Of a stretch of DNA of 64,000 nt, positions 1 through 10,241 are shown one piece after another. This DNA comes from Alteromonas ponticola. Its GTDB lineage: Bacteria > Pseudomonadota > Gammaproteobacteria > Enterobacterales > Alteromonadaceae. The notes below the pieces were generated by a model. That model searched no databases and was not told the origin of the DNA. It saw only the letters and a program-made list of their open reading frames with translations. Numbering within the stretch: position 1 is the first letter of the stretch; every line of letters begins with the position of its first letter. The DNA lies in NCBI RefSeq assembly GCF_012911815.1, contig NZ_JAATNW010000001.1, positions 434,001 to 498,000 of the forward strand. The letters are read 5' to 3'. Both the position numbers and the translations under genes were made by a program.

Positions 1-67
1 CAGACAAGGTCGCCGTAGTTACTGCCGGATTAACCCATTCTCTTAACCAATTTTCACTGAACTTCAT
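1..67 (-). CDS. pheT: Phenylalanyl-tRNA synthetase beta subunit, N-terminus only (cut by window edge)
   Basis: Only the first 22 codons are present; they read MKFSENWLREWVNPAV and onward, the typical PheT start. The full protein forms the alpha2-beta2 synthetase that charges tRNA-Phe. It begins 13 bases after the pheS stop, so the two subunits are co-transcribed. The ATG is at 67-65 and the frame is open to the window edge. Confidence 0.93.
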   Translation of the reverse strand, partial: MKFSENWLREWVNPAVTTATLS

Positions 68-80
68 GTACTTGTTGCCT

Positions 81-1094
<1,014 letters not shown>

Positions 1095-1201
1095 TCAGCC
1101 TAAAAATTCAAAAAGCGTAGTTTACACGACAGGCTGCGACCATCGCTACCTGTTGAACAAGATATTCGATATTTTTCTGTAATTATTTCCCCGTCACAAC
1201 G

Positions 1202-1236
1202 AAAAACGGCGAACCATCCTGGCTCGCCGTTTTCCG
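1202..1236 (-). terminator. Rho-independent terminator after rplT
   Basis: Read on the minus strand, an 11-bp stem (AACGGCGAGCC with GGTTCGCCGTT, one G-T pair) closes a five-base loop and is followed by a T run. It lies between rplT and pheS. In enterobacteria this is where transcription from thrS-infC-rplT is partly stopped before pheST. Confidence 0.8.
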
Positions 1237-1264
1237 AAAGAACTTAAACTTAATTAGTTAATAA

Positions 1265-1621
1265 TTAAGCTAATGCGCCTTTAGCCGCTTCGACTAATGC
1301 GCTGAATGCTGCTTTGTCATGTACTGCGATGTCGGCAAGGATCTTACGATCAATTTCAACAGACGCTTTCTTCAAACCGTTGATAAAACGGCTATATGAC
1401 ATACCATTGTGACGTGCTGCCGCGTTGATACGTGCAATCCACAATTGGCGGAATTGACGTTTACGCTGACGACGGTCACGGTAAGCATACTGACCAGCTT
1501 TAGTTACAGCTTGCACCGCAACGCGATATACGCGACTACGAGCACCGTAGTAACCTTTAGCTTGCTTTAATACTTTTTTATGACGGGCACGTGCGATGGT
1601 ACCGCGTTTTACTCTAGCCAT
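1265..1621 (-). CDS. rplT: 50S ribosomal protein L20
   Basis: 118 residues, the normal L20 length. It starts [16 protein letters not shown] and has the conserved basic N-terminal extension and the [10 protein letters not shown] core. L20 binds 23S rRNA early in large-subunit assembly and in enterobacteria represses its own operon. It lies 17 bases after rpmI and is followed by a terminator at 1202-1236. Confidence 0.98.
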   Translation of the reverse strand: MARVKRGTIARARHKKVLKQAKGYYGARSRVYRVAVQAVTKAGQYAYRDRRQRKRQFRQLWIARINAAARHNGMSYSRFINGLKKASVEIDRKILADIAVHDKAAFSALVEAAKGALA

Positions 1622-1638
1622 TATTCAGTCTCCTCGTC

Positions 1639-1836
1639 TTAAACGTATGGCAACATACGCTGTACCAATTTGGTATCAGCAGCATGAACCAGCTTCTTGC
1701 CACGTAGGTGACGTTTACGTTTAGTACTCTTCTTCGTCAGAATGTGACGCAGGTGAGACTGCTTGCTTTTAAAGCGACCAGAGCCAGTCTTTTTAAAGCG
1801 CTTGGCTGCTCCGCTGTTACTTTTCATTTTAGGCAT
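1639..1836 (-). CDS. rpmI: 50S ribosomal protein L35
   Basis: 65 residues, very basic, starting [20 protein letters not shown], the L35 signature. It sits between infC and rplT as in other gammaproteobacteria. The 116 bases between infC and rpmI are where L20-mediated translational repression acts in E. coli. I did not trace a pseudoknot here. Confidence 0.98.
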   Translation of the reverse strand: MPKMKSNSGAAKRFKKTGSGRFKSKQSHLRHILTKKSTKRKRHLRGKKLVHAADTKLVQRMLPYV

Positions 1837-1952
1837 TGCTAAAACTCCGCATTGTTTAATTTCGGCTTATGTGATGTGCAGTCATCATTCACCGGTTACA
1901 TTTGCAGCAGGGTGTTTCAGGGTTGCAGAATCCTGAAAACTTTAGACCACAA

Positions 1953-2492
1953 CTACTTCTTAAGTGGGGCTAGCACCATGATCATCTGTCTGCCTTCTAC
2001 CCTTCTAGGGAAAGACTCACAGTTAGCAACGTCCTCTAATTCGGCTTTAACCCGATTTAGCAAATCGATACCAATATCCTGGTGCGCCATTTCACGACCG
2101 CGGAAGCGGATAGTGACTTTGGCTTTATCACCGCCTTCCAGAAAGCGACGCAGGTTGCGCAGTTTTACCTGGTAATCGCCTTCATCAGTGCCAGGGCGAA
2201 ATTTAATCTCCTTGACCTGAATTTGCTTTTGCTTTTTCTTTTGCTCTTTCTGAGCCTTACTTTTTTCGAAAAGGAATTTGCCATAGTCCATAACTTTACA
2301 GACTGGCGGCTCAGCATTCGGACTAATTTCAACCAGATCCAGATTGACTTCCTCTGCCTTTTTCAAAGCGTCTGAAATGGGTACTACCCCAATCTGTTCA
2401 CCTTCTACACCAATGAGTCGTACTTCATTGACTTTAATTTCATCGTTAATGCGGGCTTTGTCGCCCTGAGCCTTATTATTAGCGCCTTTAAT
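1953..2492 (-). CDS. infC: Translation initiation factor IF-3, AUU start
   Basis: 179 residues, matching the roughly 180 of E. coli IF-3. The frame has no ATG, GTG or TTG at the proper N-terminus. It opens with ATT at 2492-2490 (reading [20 protein letters not shown]), and GGAGG lies eight bases upstream. A shorter TTG start at 2366 would delete the conserved N-terminal domain. AUU is the known infC start in enterobacteria, where IF-3 rejects it and so limits its own synthesis. The motif [17 protein letters not shown] is IF-3 specific. It follows thrS by 118 bases. Confidence 0.93.
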   Translation of the reverse strand: MKGANNKAQGDKARINDEIKVNEVRLIGVEGEQIGVVPISDALKKAEEVNLDLVEISPNAEPPVCKVMDYGKFLFEKSKAQKEQKKKQKQIQVKEIKFRPGTDEGDYQVKLRNLRRFLEGGDKAKVTIRFRGREMAHQDIGIDLLNRVKAELEDVANCESFPRRVEGRQMIMVLAPLKK

Positions 2493-2610
2493 GTGCTATT
2501 CCTCCAAAAATTCATATTCAACGTCCAAAACCCGATCCTTTCAGGTTGCAGACACCGTCGTGGTAAAAGCAAGTATACCACTTATCTCAATCTATTTTCA
2601 GATTAAGATA

Positions 2611-4524
2611 TTAAATCAATTTTTCAGCAATTTCCTGCTGAATTTTATCCATAAATGCATTCAGTGACATTTTACCCAGGTCTTCACCTTTGCGTGTTCG
2701 CACGGCAACTTCGCCTGCTTCCACTTCTTTATCACCGATAACCAGCATATAAGGTACTCGTTTAAGAGTATGCTCGCGGATTTTAAAGCCAATCTTCTCA
2801 TTTCTCAAGTCAGACTTTGCTCTAAAGCCAGAATCTTGCAATTTTTGTACACATTCTCTGACAAAATCAGCTTGTTTGTCAGTAATGTTCATTACCGTGA
2901 CCTGTTGCGGGGCTAACCAAAGTGGGAACCAGCCAGCAAATTCTTCAGTTAAAATACCAATGAATCGCTCAATAGACCCTAATATGGCTCGGTGTATCAT
3001 CACCGGTACTCTGCGTTCCCCATCTTCAGCTACGTACGTAGAGCCTAGGCGGTTTGGCATTGAGAAGTCTAACTGCACCGTACCGCACTGCCAGGCGCGG
3101 TCGAGACAATCGTACAAGGTAAACTCTATTTTAGGTCCGTAAAAAGCGCCTTCGCCAGGTAAATAAGCAAATTCGATGTTTTTGTCATGCAACACGTCAG
3201 CCAGGGCTTTTTCAGATTTATCCCATATCTCGTCACTGCCTACTCGCTTTTCTGGACGGGTAGACAACTTAACCGCAATCTTTTTAAAGCCAAAGGTCTC
3301 ATAAGCTTCGTAAACCATGTCGATACAACTGCCCACTTCCGCCTCAATCTGTTCTTCGGTACAAAAAACATGCGCGTCATCCTGGGTAAATCCCCGTACA
3401 CGCATCAACCCGTGCAAGGCACCTGAGGGTTCATTACGGTGACAGCAACCGAATTCAGCCATTCTTATCGGCAGATCACGGTAGGATTTCAGCCCCTGGT
3501 TGAAGATCTGGACGTGACCAGGACAGTTCATAGGCTTGATTGCATACTCACGTTTCTCAGACTCGGTGGTGAACATGTTCTCTGCGTACTTGTCCCAATG
3601 ACCGGACTTTTCCCACAGCGAACGGTCCATCATTAAAGGCCCTTTGACTTCATCATAACTGTACTTGCGTAACAGTCCGCGTACGAATTTTTCCAGCTCG
3701 GTATAAATGCTCCAGCCATCGTTATGCCAAAATACCATGCCTGGCGCTTCTTCCTGCCAGTGGAATAAATCTAATGCTTTGCCGATTTTACGGTGGTCTC
3801 GCTTTTCCGCTTCTTCAAGACGGTTCAAATAGGCTTTCAGCTGTTTCTTATCAGCCCATGCTGTGCCGTAGATGCGCTGCAGCATTTTGTTCTCGTTGTC
3901 ACCGCGCCAATAGGCACCGGCCACTTTCATTAGTTTGAAGTGGTGACAAAAACGCATGCTTGGTACGTGTGGACCACGACACATGTCTACGTATTCTTCG
4001 TGGTGATACAGCCCAGGACGATCATCCTGACTAATATTTTCATCAAGAATTTCAATCTTGTAGGTTTCTCCGCGCTGTGCGAAGGTTTCACGCGCCTCTG
4101 CCCAGCTGACCTTTTTCTTGACCACATCGTAATCAGTTTTAGCTAACTCAAGCATGCGCTTTTCAAGCTTTTGCAAATCATCCTGAGTCAGACTGTGCGC
4201 CATGTCCACATCGTAATAAAACCCATTGTCGATGGTTGGTCCAATGGCCATCTTGGCATCGGGCCAAAGCTGTTTTATGGCGTGACCTATCAGGTGAGCA
4301 CAGCTATGGCGAATTATTTCCAGGCCGTCATCATCTTTCGCAGTTATAATTTGTAAATTTGCATCGTGCTCAATCAAATCAACGGCGTCAACCCGCTCAC
4401 CATTCACTCTTCCGGCGATGGTGGCTTTGGCCAGACCGGGACCAATATCTTTGGCTACATCGAGTACTGAAACTGGGTGGTCGAATGCACGTTGACTTCC
4501 GTCAGGGAGTGTAATTACAGGCAT
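2611..4524 (-). CDS. thrS: Threonyl-tRNA synthetase
   Basis: 637 residues, normal length. Domains in order: TGS (about 1-61), editing domain with the [10 protein letters not shown] zinc/editing motif (near 73), class II catalytic core with [10 protein letters not shown] and the second zinc-ligand region, then the C-terminal anticodon-binding domain from about 540. It charges tRNA-Thr and hydrolyses mischarged Ser-tRNA-Thr. It is the first gene of the operon; AAGGAA precedes the ATG. A promoter and a structured leader lie upstream (4539-4659). Confidence 0.98.
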   Translation of the reverse strand: MPVITLPDGSQRAFDHPVSVLDVAKDIGPGLAKATIAGRVNGERVDAVDLIEHDANLQIITAKDDDGLEIIRHSCAHLIGHAIKQLWPDAKMAIGPTIDNGFYYDVDMAHSLTQDDLQKLEKRMLELAKTDYDVVKKKVSWAEARETFAQRGETYKIEILDENISQDDRPGLYHHEEYVDMCRGPHVPSMRFCHHFKLMKVAGAYWRGDNENKMLQRIYGTAWADKKQLKAYLNRLEEAEKRDHRKIGKALDLFHWQEEAPGMVFWHNDGWSIYTELEKFVRGLLRKYSYDEVKGPLMMDRSLWEKSGHWDKYAENMFTTESEKREYAIKPMNCPGHVQIFNQGLKSYRDLPIRMAEFGCCHRNEPSGALHGLMRVRGFTQDDAHVFCTEEQIEAEVGSCIDMVYEAYETFGFKKIAVKLSTRPEKRVGSDEIWDKSEKALADVLHDKNIEFAYLPGEGAFYGPKIEFTLYDCLDRAWQCGTVQLDFSMPNRLGSTYVAEDGERRVPVMIHRAILGSIERFIGILTEEFAGWFPLWLAPQQVTVMNITDKQADFVRECVQKLQDSGFRAKSDLRNEKIGFKIREHTLKRVPYMLVIGDKEVEAGEVAVRTRKGEDLGKMSLNAFMDKIQQEIAEKLI

Positions 4525-4538
4525 GAAAATTCCTTAAC

Positions 4539-4564
4539 AGTGGTGACACCTACTCTGTGCCACT
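4539..4564 (-). promoter_or_regulatory. Hairpin in the thrS 5' leader, beside the ribosome-binding site
   Basis: On the minus strand AGTGG-CAC pairs with GTG-(TCA)-CCACT around a seven-base loop. It ends three bases before the Shine-Dalgarno AAGGAA (plus-strand 4530-4535). A second stem, GGGCG-AGTA-CGCCC on the plus strand, lies further upstream at 4607-4620. In E. coli ThrRS represses its own mRNA by binding tRNA-Thr-like stems in this leader; function here is inference. Confidence 0.45.
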
Positions 4565-4631
4565 TGTATTCTATCTATTTGATTTACCGCTAACTGCGAA
4601 ACGTACGGGCGAGTACGCCCGGGAACAACGG

Positions 4632-4659
4632 ATTATAACGGTAAGCTTTCGTTATGCAA
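4632..4659 (-). promoter_or_regulatory. Probable thrS promoter
   Basis: The minus strand reads TTGCAT, 16 bases, TATAAT. The -10 is a perfect consensus. Transcription would start near 4625, giving a leader of about 100 bases before thrS. Confidence 0.65.
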
Positions 4660-4772
4660 TGGTATTTCCAGAATATCTTAACATTCATTAAAACTAACGC
4701 TGGGCATGCTGGAAATGCAGTCAATCTTTGTCATACTTTTCTAATATCTTTCACCAATAACAACATCAAACT

Positions 4773-5654
4773 ATGTGGCATTTCATAAGCGAACATATCA
4801 GTGAACAAACGCATATTGATTTTGTAGTACAAAATTACCATCGCGTTGCAGGGGGTGACACGCATGATTGCTTTATCGTTAAGGATGACACGCATAGGTA
4901 TTTCGTCAAAACGTCAACAGTTCTCCCGCTTATTGCGTTTACTCAGGAAGCCGAAGGGCTGGCGGCTATTCGCGAAACACAAACGCTGGAGTGCCCGAAC
5001 GTTATATGCGTTGGCGAGATCACTAAAAACGAGTTTCCAGTCCGTTATCTGGTGCTGCAACATATCAAGTTTCAGACTGGTACCGATGCAGCATGGTCGG
5101 CTTTTGGCGAAAAACTGGCTGACATGCATCAATCCACTACGCCGAGCCAACACTTTGGTTGGGGTCAATCTAACTATCTTGGTGCGACCCTGCAAACAAA
5201 CGCACCAAGGGCAAGCTGGGCGCATTTTTTTGCTGAACAGCGCATAGGAACTATACTGGAACGGCTTGCGCGCAAAGATATTCGCATAATTAACCCGGAC
5301 CAACTGGTTGAGCGCGTACTTATTTTCCTTTCCGACCATAAACCTCAGCCTGCACTGGTGCACGGTGACTTGTGGTCGGGCAATATTGGCTTTAACAAAC
5401 AAGGGCCGGTGATTTTCGACCCCGCCATCCATATCGGTGACGCGGAGACAGATATTGCGATGACTGAACTGTTTGGCCGATTCAAAGACAATTTTTATAA
5501 CGCTTACTACAACAAGCTACCGCTTAAACCTGGCTATGAGGCCCGCAAGCAAATTTATCAATTGTATCACTTGCTTAATCATGCCCTTTTATTCGGCGGC
5601 GATTATGTGTCATCCTCTCAGTCTATTATTCAGCAATTTCTTCACCAGTATTAG
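4773..5654 (+). CDS. Fructosamine/ketosamine-3-kinase family protein (YniA-like)
   Basis: 293 residues. The family phosphorylates ketoamine adducts on glycated proteins or small molecules so that they break down. The kinase-like fold shows the N-terminal FVKTS lysine strand, the catalytic-loop motif LVHGDLWSGNIGF (near 195) and the metal-binding segment VIFDPAIHIGDAETDIAM. It starts MWHFISEHIS, close to enterobacterial YniA (MWQAISRLLSEQ). It is divergent from thrS and eight bases ahead of the next gene. The natural substrate cannot be told from sequence. Confidence 0.88.
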   Translation: MWHFISEHISEQTHIDFVVQNYHRVAGGDTHDCFIVKDDTHRYFVKTSTVLPLIAFTQEAEGLAAIRETQTLECPNVICVGEITKNEFPVRYLVLQHIKFQTGTDAAWSAFGEKLADMHQSTTPSQHFGWGQSNYLGATLQTNAPRASWAHFFAEQRIGTILERLARKDIRIINPDQLVERVLIFLSDHKPQPALVHGDLWSGNIGFNKQGPVIFDPAIHIGDAETDIAMTELFGRFKDNFYNAYYNKLPLKPGYEARKQIYQLYHLLNHALLFGGDYVSSSQSIIQQFLHQY

Positions 5655-5662
5655 GAACCTGC

Positions 5663-6409
5663 ATGACCGATTCACCCGTAGCGTTAATCACCGGGGCGGC
5701 CAAACGTATTGGCAAAACAATGGCCACAAGCTTACATGAGGCAGGATACCGTGTAATTGTGCACTATCATGCGTCGAGTGACGCCGCCGCAACGTTAAAA
5801 ACCCAGCTTAACGCCAAGCGTGCTGATTCTGCCGAAATTATGCAAGCTGATCTGTGTAATGTTAAAGAAGTTGAATCGATGGCAACACAGGCATTAGCAT
5901 GCTTCGGAAAAGTTGATGTGTTAATCAATAACGCTTCCGCCTTTTACCCTACCCCGTTGGGCGAAATTAATCAGACGGTCTGGGACGAACTGATTGGCAG
6001 TAATGTCAAAGGCGCACTATTTCTGGCACAGGCACTAAAAGCAACCTTGCAGCACCAAAATGGATGCATCATCAACTTGACCGATATGCACATTGATCGA
6101 CCGCTACCGGCATACTCGGTGTATTGTTTAGCCAAGTCAGCGCTAAGTTCTCTGACCCGCTCACTTGCCACGGAACTAGCTCCGGCGGTACGCGTTAATG
6201 CCATTGCCCCCGGCCCTATTTTATGGCCTGAACGTGAAATGAGTAGCGATGAAAAAGCTCAGCTTATCAATACAGTTCCGCTAAAAAGGCTGGGTACGCC
6301 TGAAGCAATTGCGAACGCCATGCAGTTTCTTATTCAAGCCGACTACATCACCGGACAAACGCTCTACGTTGACGGGGGCAGAAGCGTACAATCCAATGCC
6401 ACGGCTTAA
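5663..6409 (+). CDS. Pteridine-reductase-type short-chain dehydrogenase (FolM/PTR1-like)
   Basis: 248 residues of classical SDR fold. The cofactor motif is TGAAKRIG rather than the usual TGxxxGIG; an Arg here is typical of NADPH-dependent pteridine reductases. NNAS and the catalytic YCLAK (YxxxK) follow, then NAIAPGPILWPE. Likely role: reduction of dihydropterin or dihydromonapterin cofactors. It sits between the YniA-like gene and a lipoprotein gene that overlaps its last 14 bases, so the three are probably one operon. Confidence 0.83.
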   Translation: MTDSPVALITGAAKRIGKTMATSLHEAGYRVIVHYHASSDAAATLKTQLNAKRADSAEIMQADLCNVKEVESMATQALACFGKVDVLINNASAFYPTPLGEINQTVWDELIGSNVKGALFLAQALKATLQHQNGCIINLTDMHIDRPLPAYSVYCLAKSALSSLTRSLATELAPAVRVNAIAPGPILWPEREMSSDEKAQLINTVPLKRLGTPEAIANAMQFLIQADYITGQTLYVDGGRSVQSNATA

Positions 6410-7415
6410 ATTATTACTCATCGCATTAGCAGGTTTCACCTCATGTAGCTTCAAACCCACGCTGGAAACAACGTTGACAGATTATCAACAGCGTCTCCAA
6501 CGGGTGCTTGATATCGACGTGATCACACCAGTACCCAGAACTGAATTTACGTTTCCCAAAATTACCGCCAATACCGAAGACTTTGCCGAAGCCAATATTA
6601 ACCTGATTGATTACAGCCGACTGAGCCACTGTGAGTTGTCATCATTGATTGCCCAACGCAACACCACTTTGGGCAAAGTGCAGCCTTTGTCTCAACGGTT
6701 CGTTTACGAGGCAAAATTACTGACCTTGCTCGAACGTTGCGAAATATCTCTGGCACTGACAGACGTTGCACTGTCGCGAAAAATTGGCGACATTTTTGAT
6801 TTAAAAAATGAACAGTTTTCAGCGTTATGGGGGCTGTTAATTCAAAAAAGCGATGAAGTGAAAATTGCATTGAGTGTTAGCAATACTACATTAGTGGATA
6901 CAACAGAGCACACTGACATGAATTCAGTGATCGCGCTTTCGTATTTAAACTCGCTTAAAGATAAACCACTGGAAGTGGTGAATAAAGAAGTCGAGTCCAG
7001 CCTGGCAACCTTACAACTTTCGAGACTACCGGCAAAACTGTGGCGAACTCAGGCCGTTCTAGCCACGCAACTAGCCAATATCACGCCTGTGATACGGCCA
7101 AAACTTGAAGCGTTAGATTGTAGCAAGTCTACCGATTTCAGTAAGGCCGAGATCTTACGCAATATCTTTCAATTATTTTTTATCCAACGAATACAACCCG
7201 TAGGTAGCCAGCTAAACCATTATCACTATCAACTGCAACCGGTGTGGCTAAATTGGATAAACAATGATTATTTAAGCATGCCGTTCAAAGATTACATCCG
7301 CAAACACACGCAAGCTGGCTTTGCGGACTATAAAAGTCACATGCAGGATCACGTCAAAATGTGGCAAAGCTTCTTTAAACAATGTGGTATTGACGTCGCT
7401 ACCGCCACTAACTAA
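6396..7415 (+). CDS. DUF3080-type lipoprotein
   Basis: 339 residues from the ATG at 6396. It begins MPRLKLLLIALAGFTSC, a lipoprotein signal ending in a lipobox cysteine at residue 17. The next residues contain LTDYQQRLQRVLD, which I recognise as the start of the DUF3080 family of marine gammaproteobacteria. The rest is largely helical with no catalytic motif visible. An in-frame codon 29 positions upstream would spoil the signal peptide. It overlaps the SDR stop and ends base-to-base against the convergent MscS gene. Confidence 0.78.
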   Translation: MPRLKLLLIALAGFTSCSFKPTLETTLTDYQQRLQRVLDIDVITPVPRTEFTFPKITANTEDFAEANINLIDYSRLSHCELSSLIAQRNTTLGKVQPLSQRFVYEAKLLTLLERCEISLALTDVALSRKIGDIFDLKNEQFSALWGLLIQKSDEVKIALSVSNTTLVDTTEHTDMNSVIALSYLNSLKDKPLEVVNKEVESSLATLQLSRLPAKLWRTQAVLATQLANITPVIRPKLEALDCSKSTDFSKAEILRNIFQLFFIQRIQPVGSQLNHYHYQLQPVWLNWINNDYLSMPFKDYIRKHTQAGFADYKSHMQDHVKMWQSFFKQCGIDVATATN

Positions 7416-8504
7416 TTACAGTATATTTTCACCACTTTTAGGGTCAGTCGTCTGTGCCGCCTGTTGGCGAATAGAATTGGCTTCGCTGCTTACATCATCA
7501 AGAGCGTTTGCGGGCGCTTTGGCCCTGGCCGCGTCTACCGCTCGCGAAATCACGTCAGTTTCTTTGGGCTGGGTGGCCTTTGTAGTTTGTCCGGGTTTAT
7601 CCGAATGAGTAACATGAATACCTTCAGGAAAAATAATTTCGCGCGCATCGTCCGGCATGCTGATGCCATTGTCGTCGAACAAAATCACCAGGTCGCGCAT
7701 TAACACCGATGACATTTTCAACACACTGACCACTTCGACATTTATCCAGAAATAAACTTTCAGGTTCAATGTTGAAGAACCCAGGCTGTCAACTAGCACC
7801 TGTGGTTCAGGCTCGTCCAGCACGTGGGGATGATCAGCAAGCAGCTTACCTGCAAGCTGTTGCGCTAACTTTGCATCGTTATCGTAACCTATGCCTATAA
7901 CAAAACTTCCGCGCATCCTGTGATTGGTGGTGAAATTTTTGATCACCCCTTTGTAGATGGTCGCATTGGGAATTTGAATATGATTACCATCAAAATCGAC
8001 AAGTGTCGTCGCTCTGGTGGTAACCTTTTGCACCACGCCGGTATACTCATTAACGTTGATGATATCACCCAGTTTAAATGGCCGTTGCACGGTAAGCAGC
8101 AGACTGGAAATAAAATTTTCTGCAATATCCCGAAACGCAAAACCAAGGATCAATCCCAATACCCCCGTTCCACTGATGATCGCTACAGCAAACTCAGTCA
8201 ATCCAGCGAGTTTTAAAAACAGGTAACACCCTAACAAAATGATCAACAGGGAAACTGCGCGACGCGATACCGACCGAATCAGATCACTCTGGGTAACGTA
8301 ATTGAATGGTTTAAGCACTAAACGGGATAAAGGCGCTGCCAGCAAAATCAGGCTGAGTAACAAAATCGCCCCTAATGCAAGACTGGGGATACGCTCTAAT
8401 ATGGAAATACTAATCTCGTGCAATCCCACTTTAATGTTGATGAATGCATCGGTTAGTAACGTGTTTTGTGCTTTTACTTTTACAAACTCAGTCAAATTGT
8501 TCAA
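7416..8504 (-). CDS. MscS-family small-conductance mechanosensitive channel
   Basis: 362 residues. The N-terminal membrane part has hydrophobic segments at about 38-60, 84-105 and 108-130. The last is the Gly/Ala-rich pore helix (GTGVLGLILGFAFRDIAENFISS), followed by the MscS beta domain (RPFKLGDIINV, ATTLVDFDGNHIQIPNATIY). It releases solutes on hypo-osmotic shock. The start is TTG, with GGGATG just upstream. After the beta domain comes a charged tail with Ala/Asp/Lys repeats of unknown role. Confidence 0.92.
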   Translation of the reverse strand: MNNLTEFVKVKAQNTLLTDAFINIKVGLHEISISILERIPSLALGAILLLSLILLAAPLSRLVLKPFNYVTQSDLIRSVSRRAVSLLIILLGCYLFLKLAGLTEFAVAIISGTGVLGLILGFAFRDIAENFISSLLLTVQRPFKLGDIINVNEYTGVVQKVTTRATTLVDFDGNHIQIPNATIYKGVIKNFTTNHRMRGSFVIGIGYDNDAKLAQQLAGKLLADHPHVLDEPEPQVLVDSLGSSTLNLKVYFWINVEVVSVLKMSSVLMRDLVILFDDNGISMPDDAREIIFPEGIHVTHSDKPGQTTKATQPKETDVISRAVDAARAKAPANALDDVSSEANSIRQQAAQTTDPKSGENIL

Positions 8505-8774
8505 TTCACATCCCTTATTTTTTGACTGGCAACTTCCAGGCCCTTATCTACAACGATGCCTTAATGGTTAAGCTATTTGCTCTTAGTCACATTGCGCAAG
8601 CAATCTTGCCTTTTAACTGTGCAGTGAACTTATTTCCGCCAGGCGTATCAGATATATTTACGTCAAAATCTCAGCTACGTATCAAAAGTATTGATCTATT
8701 TAATCTTTTTACAAATACAAAGTCAGCGGTACAAAAATTCATCAGCGCTGGAAATTGGTAACTTTGGGAAATGA

Positions 8775-9347
8775 ATGAATATGGTTGAAAAAGTAAGTAT
8801 TCCCATCGAAGAAGCATCGGGTGTGATAGCATTCTGGTTTAACGAACTTTCTCCTGAGCAAAAGTTTAAAAAAGATCGCAATGTCGATAAATTGATCGAA
8901 ACGCGGTATGGCCACGTTCATGCTGCGGCCAGTCGCTGTGAACTCTGGCCCTGGCGCGTGACGCCCGTCGGCCGACTGGCCGAAATTATAGTATTGGATC
9001 AGTTCTCCAGAAACATTTATCGCGACGATGCCAGGGCCTTTGCCAATGATACCCTGGCACTGGCACTATCGCAGGAAGCGATAAGCCTGGGTATTGATAA
9101 GCTGCTAAGTAGTGAGCAGCGCGCATTCCTTTACATGCCTTTTATGCACAGTGAGTCACTTCATATTCATGGTATCGCAATGGAGCTTTTTGCTGCTGAA
9201 GGGCTGGAAATGCATTTAAATTTTGAAAAACAGCACCGCGAAATCATCCGCAGATTTGGTCGCTACCCTCACCGTAATGCTGTGCTGGGCAGAGAGTCGT
9301 CCAAGGAGGAAAGTGCTTTTTTGAATGAGCCTGGCAGTGCTTTTTAG
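8775..9347 (+). CDS. DUF924 family protein
   Basis: 190 residues. Family features: VIAFWFNELSPEQKF at the start, LIVLDQFSRNIYR-like core (IIVLDQFSRNIYRDDARAF) and LYMPFMHSESL. The family is widespread and all-helical (TPR-like) with no proven reaction. The ATG at 8775 is in frame; another ATG four bases earlier is out of frame. It is monocistronic, with a rhodanese gene converging on it 16 bases away. Confidence 0.85.
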   Translation: MNMVEKVSIPIEEASGVIAFWFNELSPEQKFKKDRNVDKLIETRYGHVHAAASRCELWPWRVTPVGRLAEIIVLDQFSRNIYRDDARAFANDTLALALSQEAISLGIDKLLSSEQRAFLYMPFMHSESLHIHGIAMELFAAEGLEMHLNFEKQHREIIRRFGRYPHRNAVLGRESSKEESAFLNEPGSAF

Positions 9348-9363
9348 GCCTGATGCAGGCCTG

Positions 9364-9777
9364 CTATTTGAGTACCAGCGCTTCCCGGGCGACAGGTTCA
9401 ACCGGGAAACCCGACATCGTCCAGCCCTTGAAACCACCCTCAAGGTAGCTTACTGACGTTAAGCCCATTTCCAGAAGTGTTGCAGTGGCTAACGTTGAAC
9501 GCCAACCTGAATCACAATACAGAATGAACGACTTCGCTTTGCCAAAAATCGGTTTAAAATAAGGGCTCTGTGGGTCTACCCAAAACTCAAGCATACCCCG
9601 TGGTGCATGTAATGCCCCCGGAATCTGTCCGTCTTGTTCTAATTCCCTGATATCGCGAATATCCACAAGTACCACGTCGGGGTTATACATACCCTGACTC
9701 GCCTGGTCGACTGAAACAGGTGAAACCTGACTTGCTGCCTGTTGTAAGAGCGTGCGATAGCCTTTTTGTAACGCCAT
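9364..9777 (-). CDS. Rhodanese-like sulfurtransferase
   Basis: 137 residues, single rhodanese domain. The active-site loop is YCDSGWRSTLA (catalytic Cys near 89), preceded by the DIRDIRELEQDGQIPGALHAPRG strand-turn typical of the fold. It moves persulfide sulfur between thiols in the cytoplasm; no signal peptide. A six-residue loop beginning with Cys suits sulfur rather than phosphate substrates. No partner gene is adjacent. Confidence 0.9.
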   Translation of the reverse strand: MALQKGYRTLLQQAASQVSPVSVDQASQGMYNPDVVLVDIRDIRELEQDGQIPGALHAPRGMLEFWVDPQSPYFKPIFGKAKSFILYCDSGWRSTLATATLLEMGLTSVSYLEGGFKGWTMSGFPVEPVAREALVLK

Positions 9778-10053
9778 AGGATTCCCCTGGTTAATGTATG
9801 CTCACCCACCCTACTGGCTAAAAAAGCAGCAAACAAATTCAGCTAAAAAATAATCAATATAAAATAAAAAAGCGATAAACAGTAAAAACTGGCAAGGCAC
9901 GTGAATACCGAGGATTAAATCTGCTGATTAAACGACAATCAATGATAAAAAAATTTACTAGCGGTTATTGCGATGCTTTTGGCGATCGGGCGCACTACAT
10001 TGGTTCTGCAATATTGATGAAATCGACTTAAACCATGATTGAAAAGTGGAAGA

Positions 10054-10130
<77 letters not shown>

Positions 10131-10182
10131 ATTAAAATCTGTTGCAGATGTTCCGGCAACGGGAGTTGTTGGAACGGCGCGT

Positions 10183-10211
10183 ATAATAACGATGCTCCCG
10201 CTGTGACGCAA
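10183..10211 (-). promoter_or_regulatory. Probable tRNA-Val promoter
   Basis: The minus strand reads TTGCGT, 17 bases, TATTAT, then a GC-rich discriminator (ACGCGCC). That discriminator is typical of stable-RNA promoters under stringent control. It lies about 45 bases upstream of the mature tRNA end. Confidence 0.7.
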
Positions 10212-10241
10212 GCACAATTTAATACGAAACCGTTTAACTGT

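Noticed and set aside
1852-2175. Plus-strand ORFs opposite infC (107 and 97 codons)
   Set aside because: They lie entirely opposite infC, have no ribosome-binding site, and read as random composition.
4914-5432. 172-codon minus-strand ORF inside the fructosamine-kinase gene
   Set aside because: Shadow frame; the plus-strand gene has clear kinase motifs.
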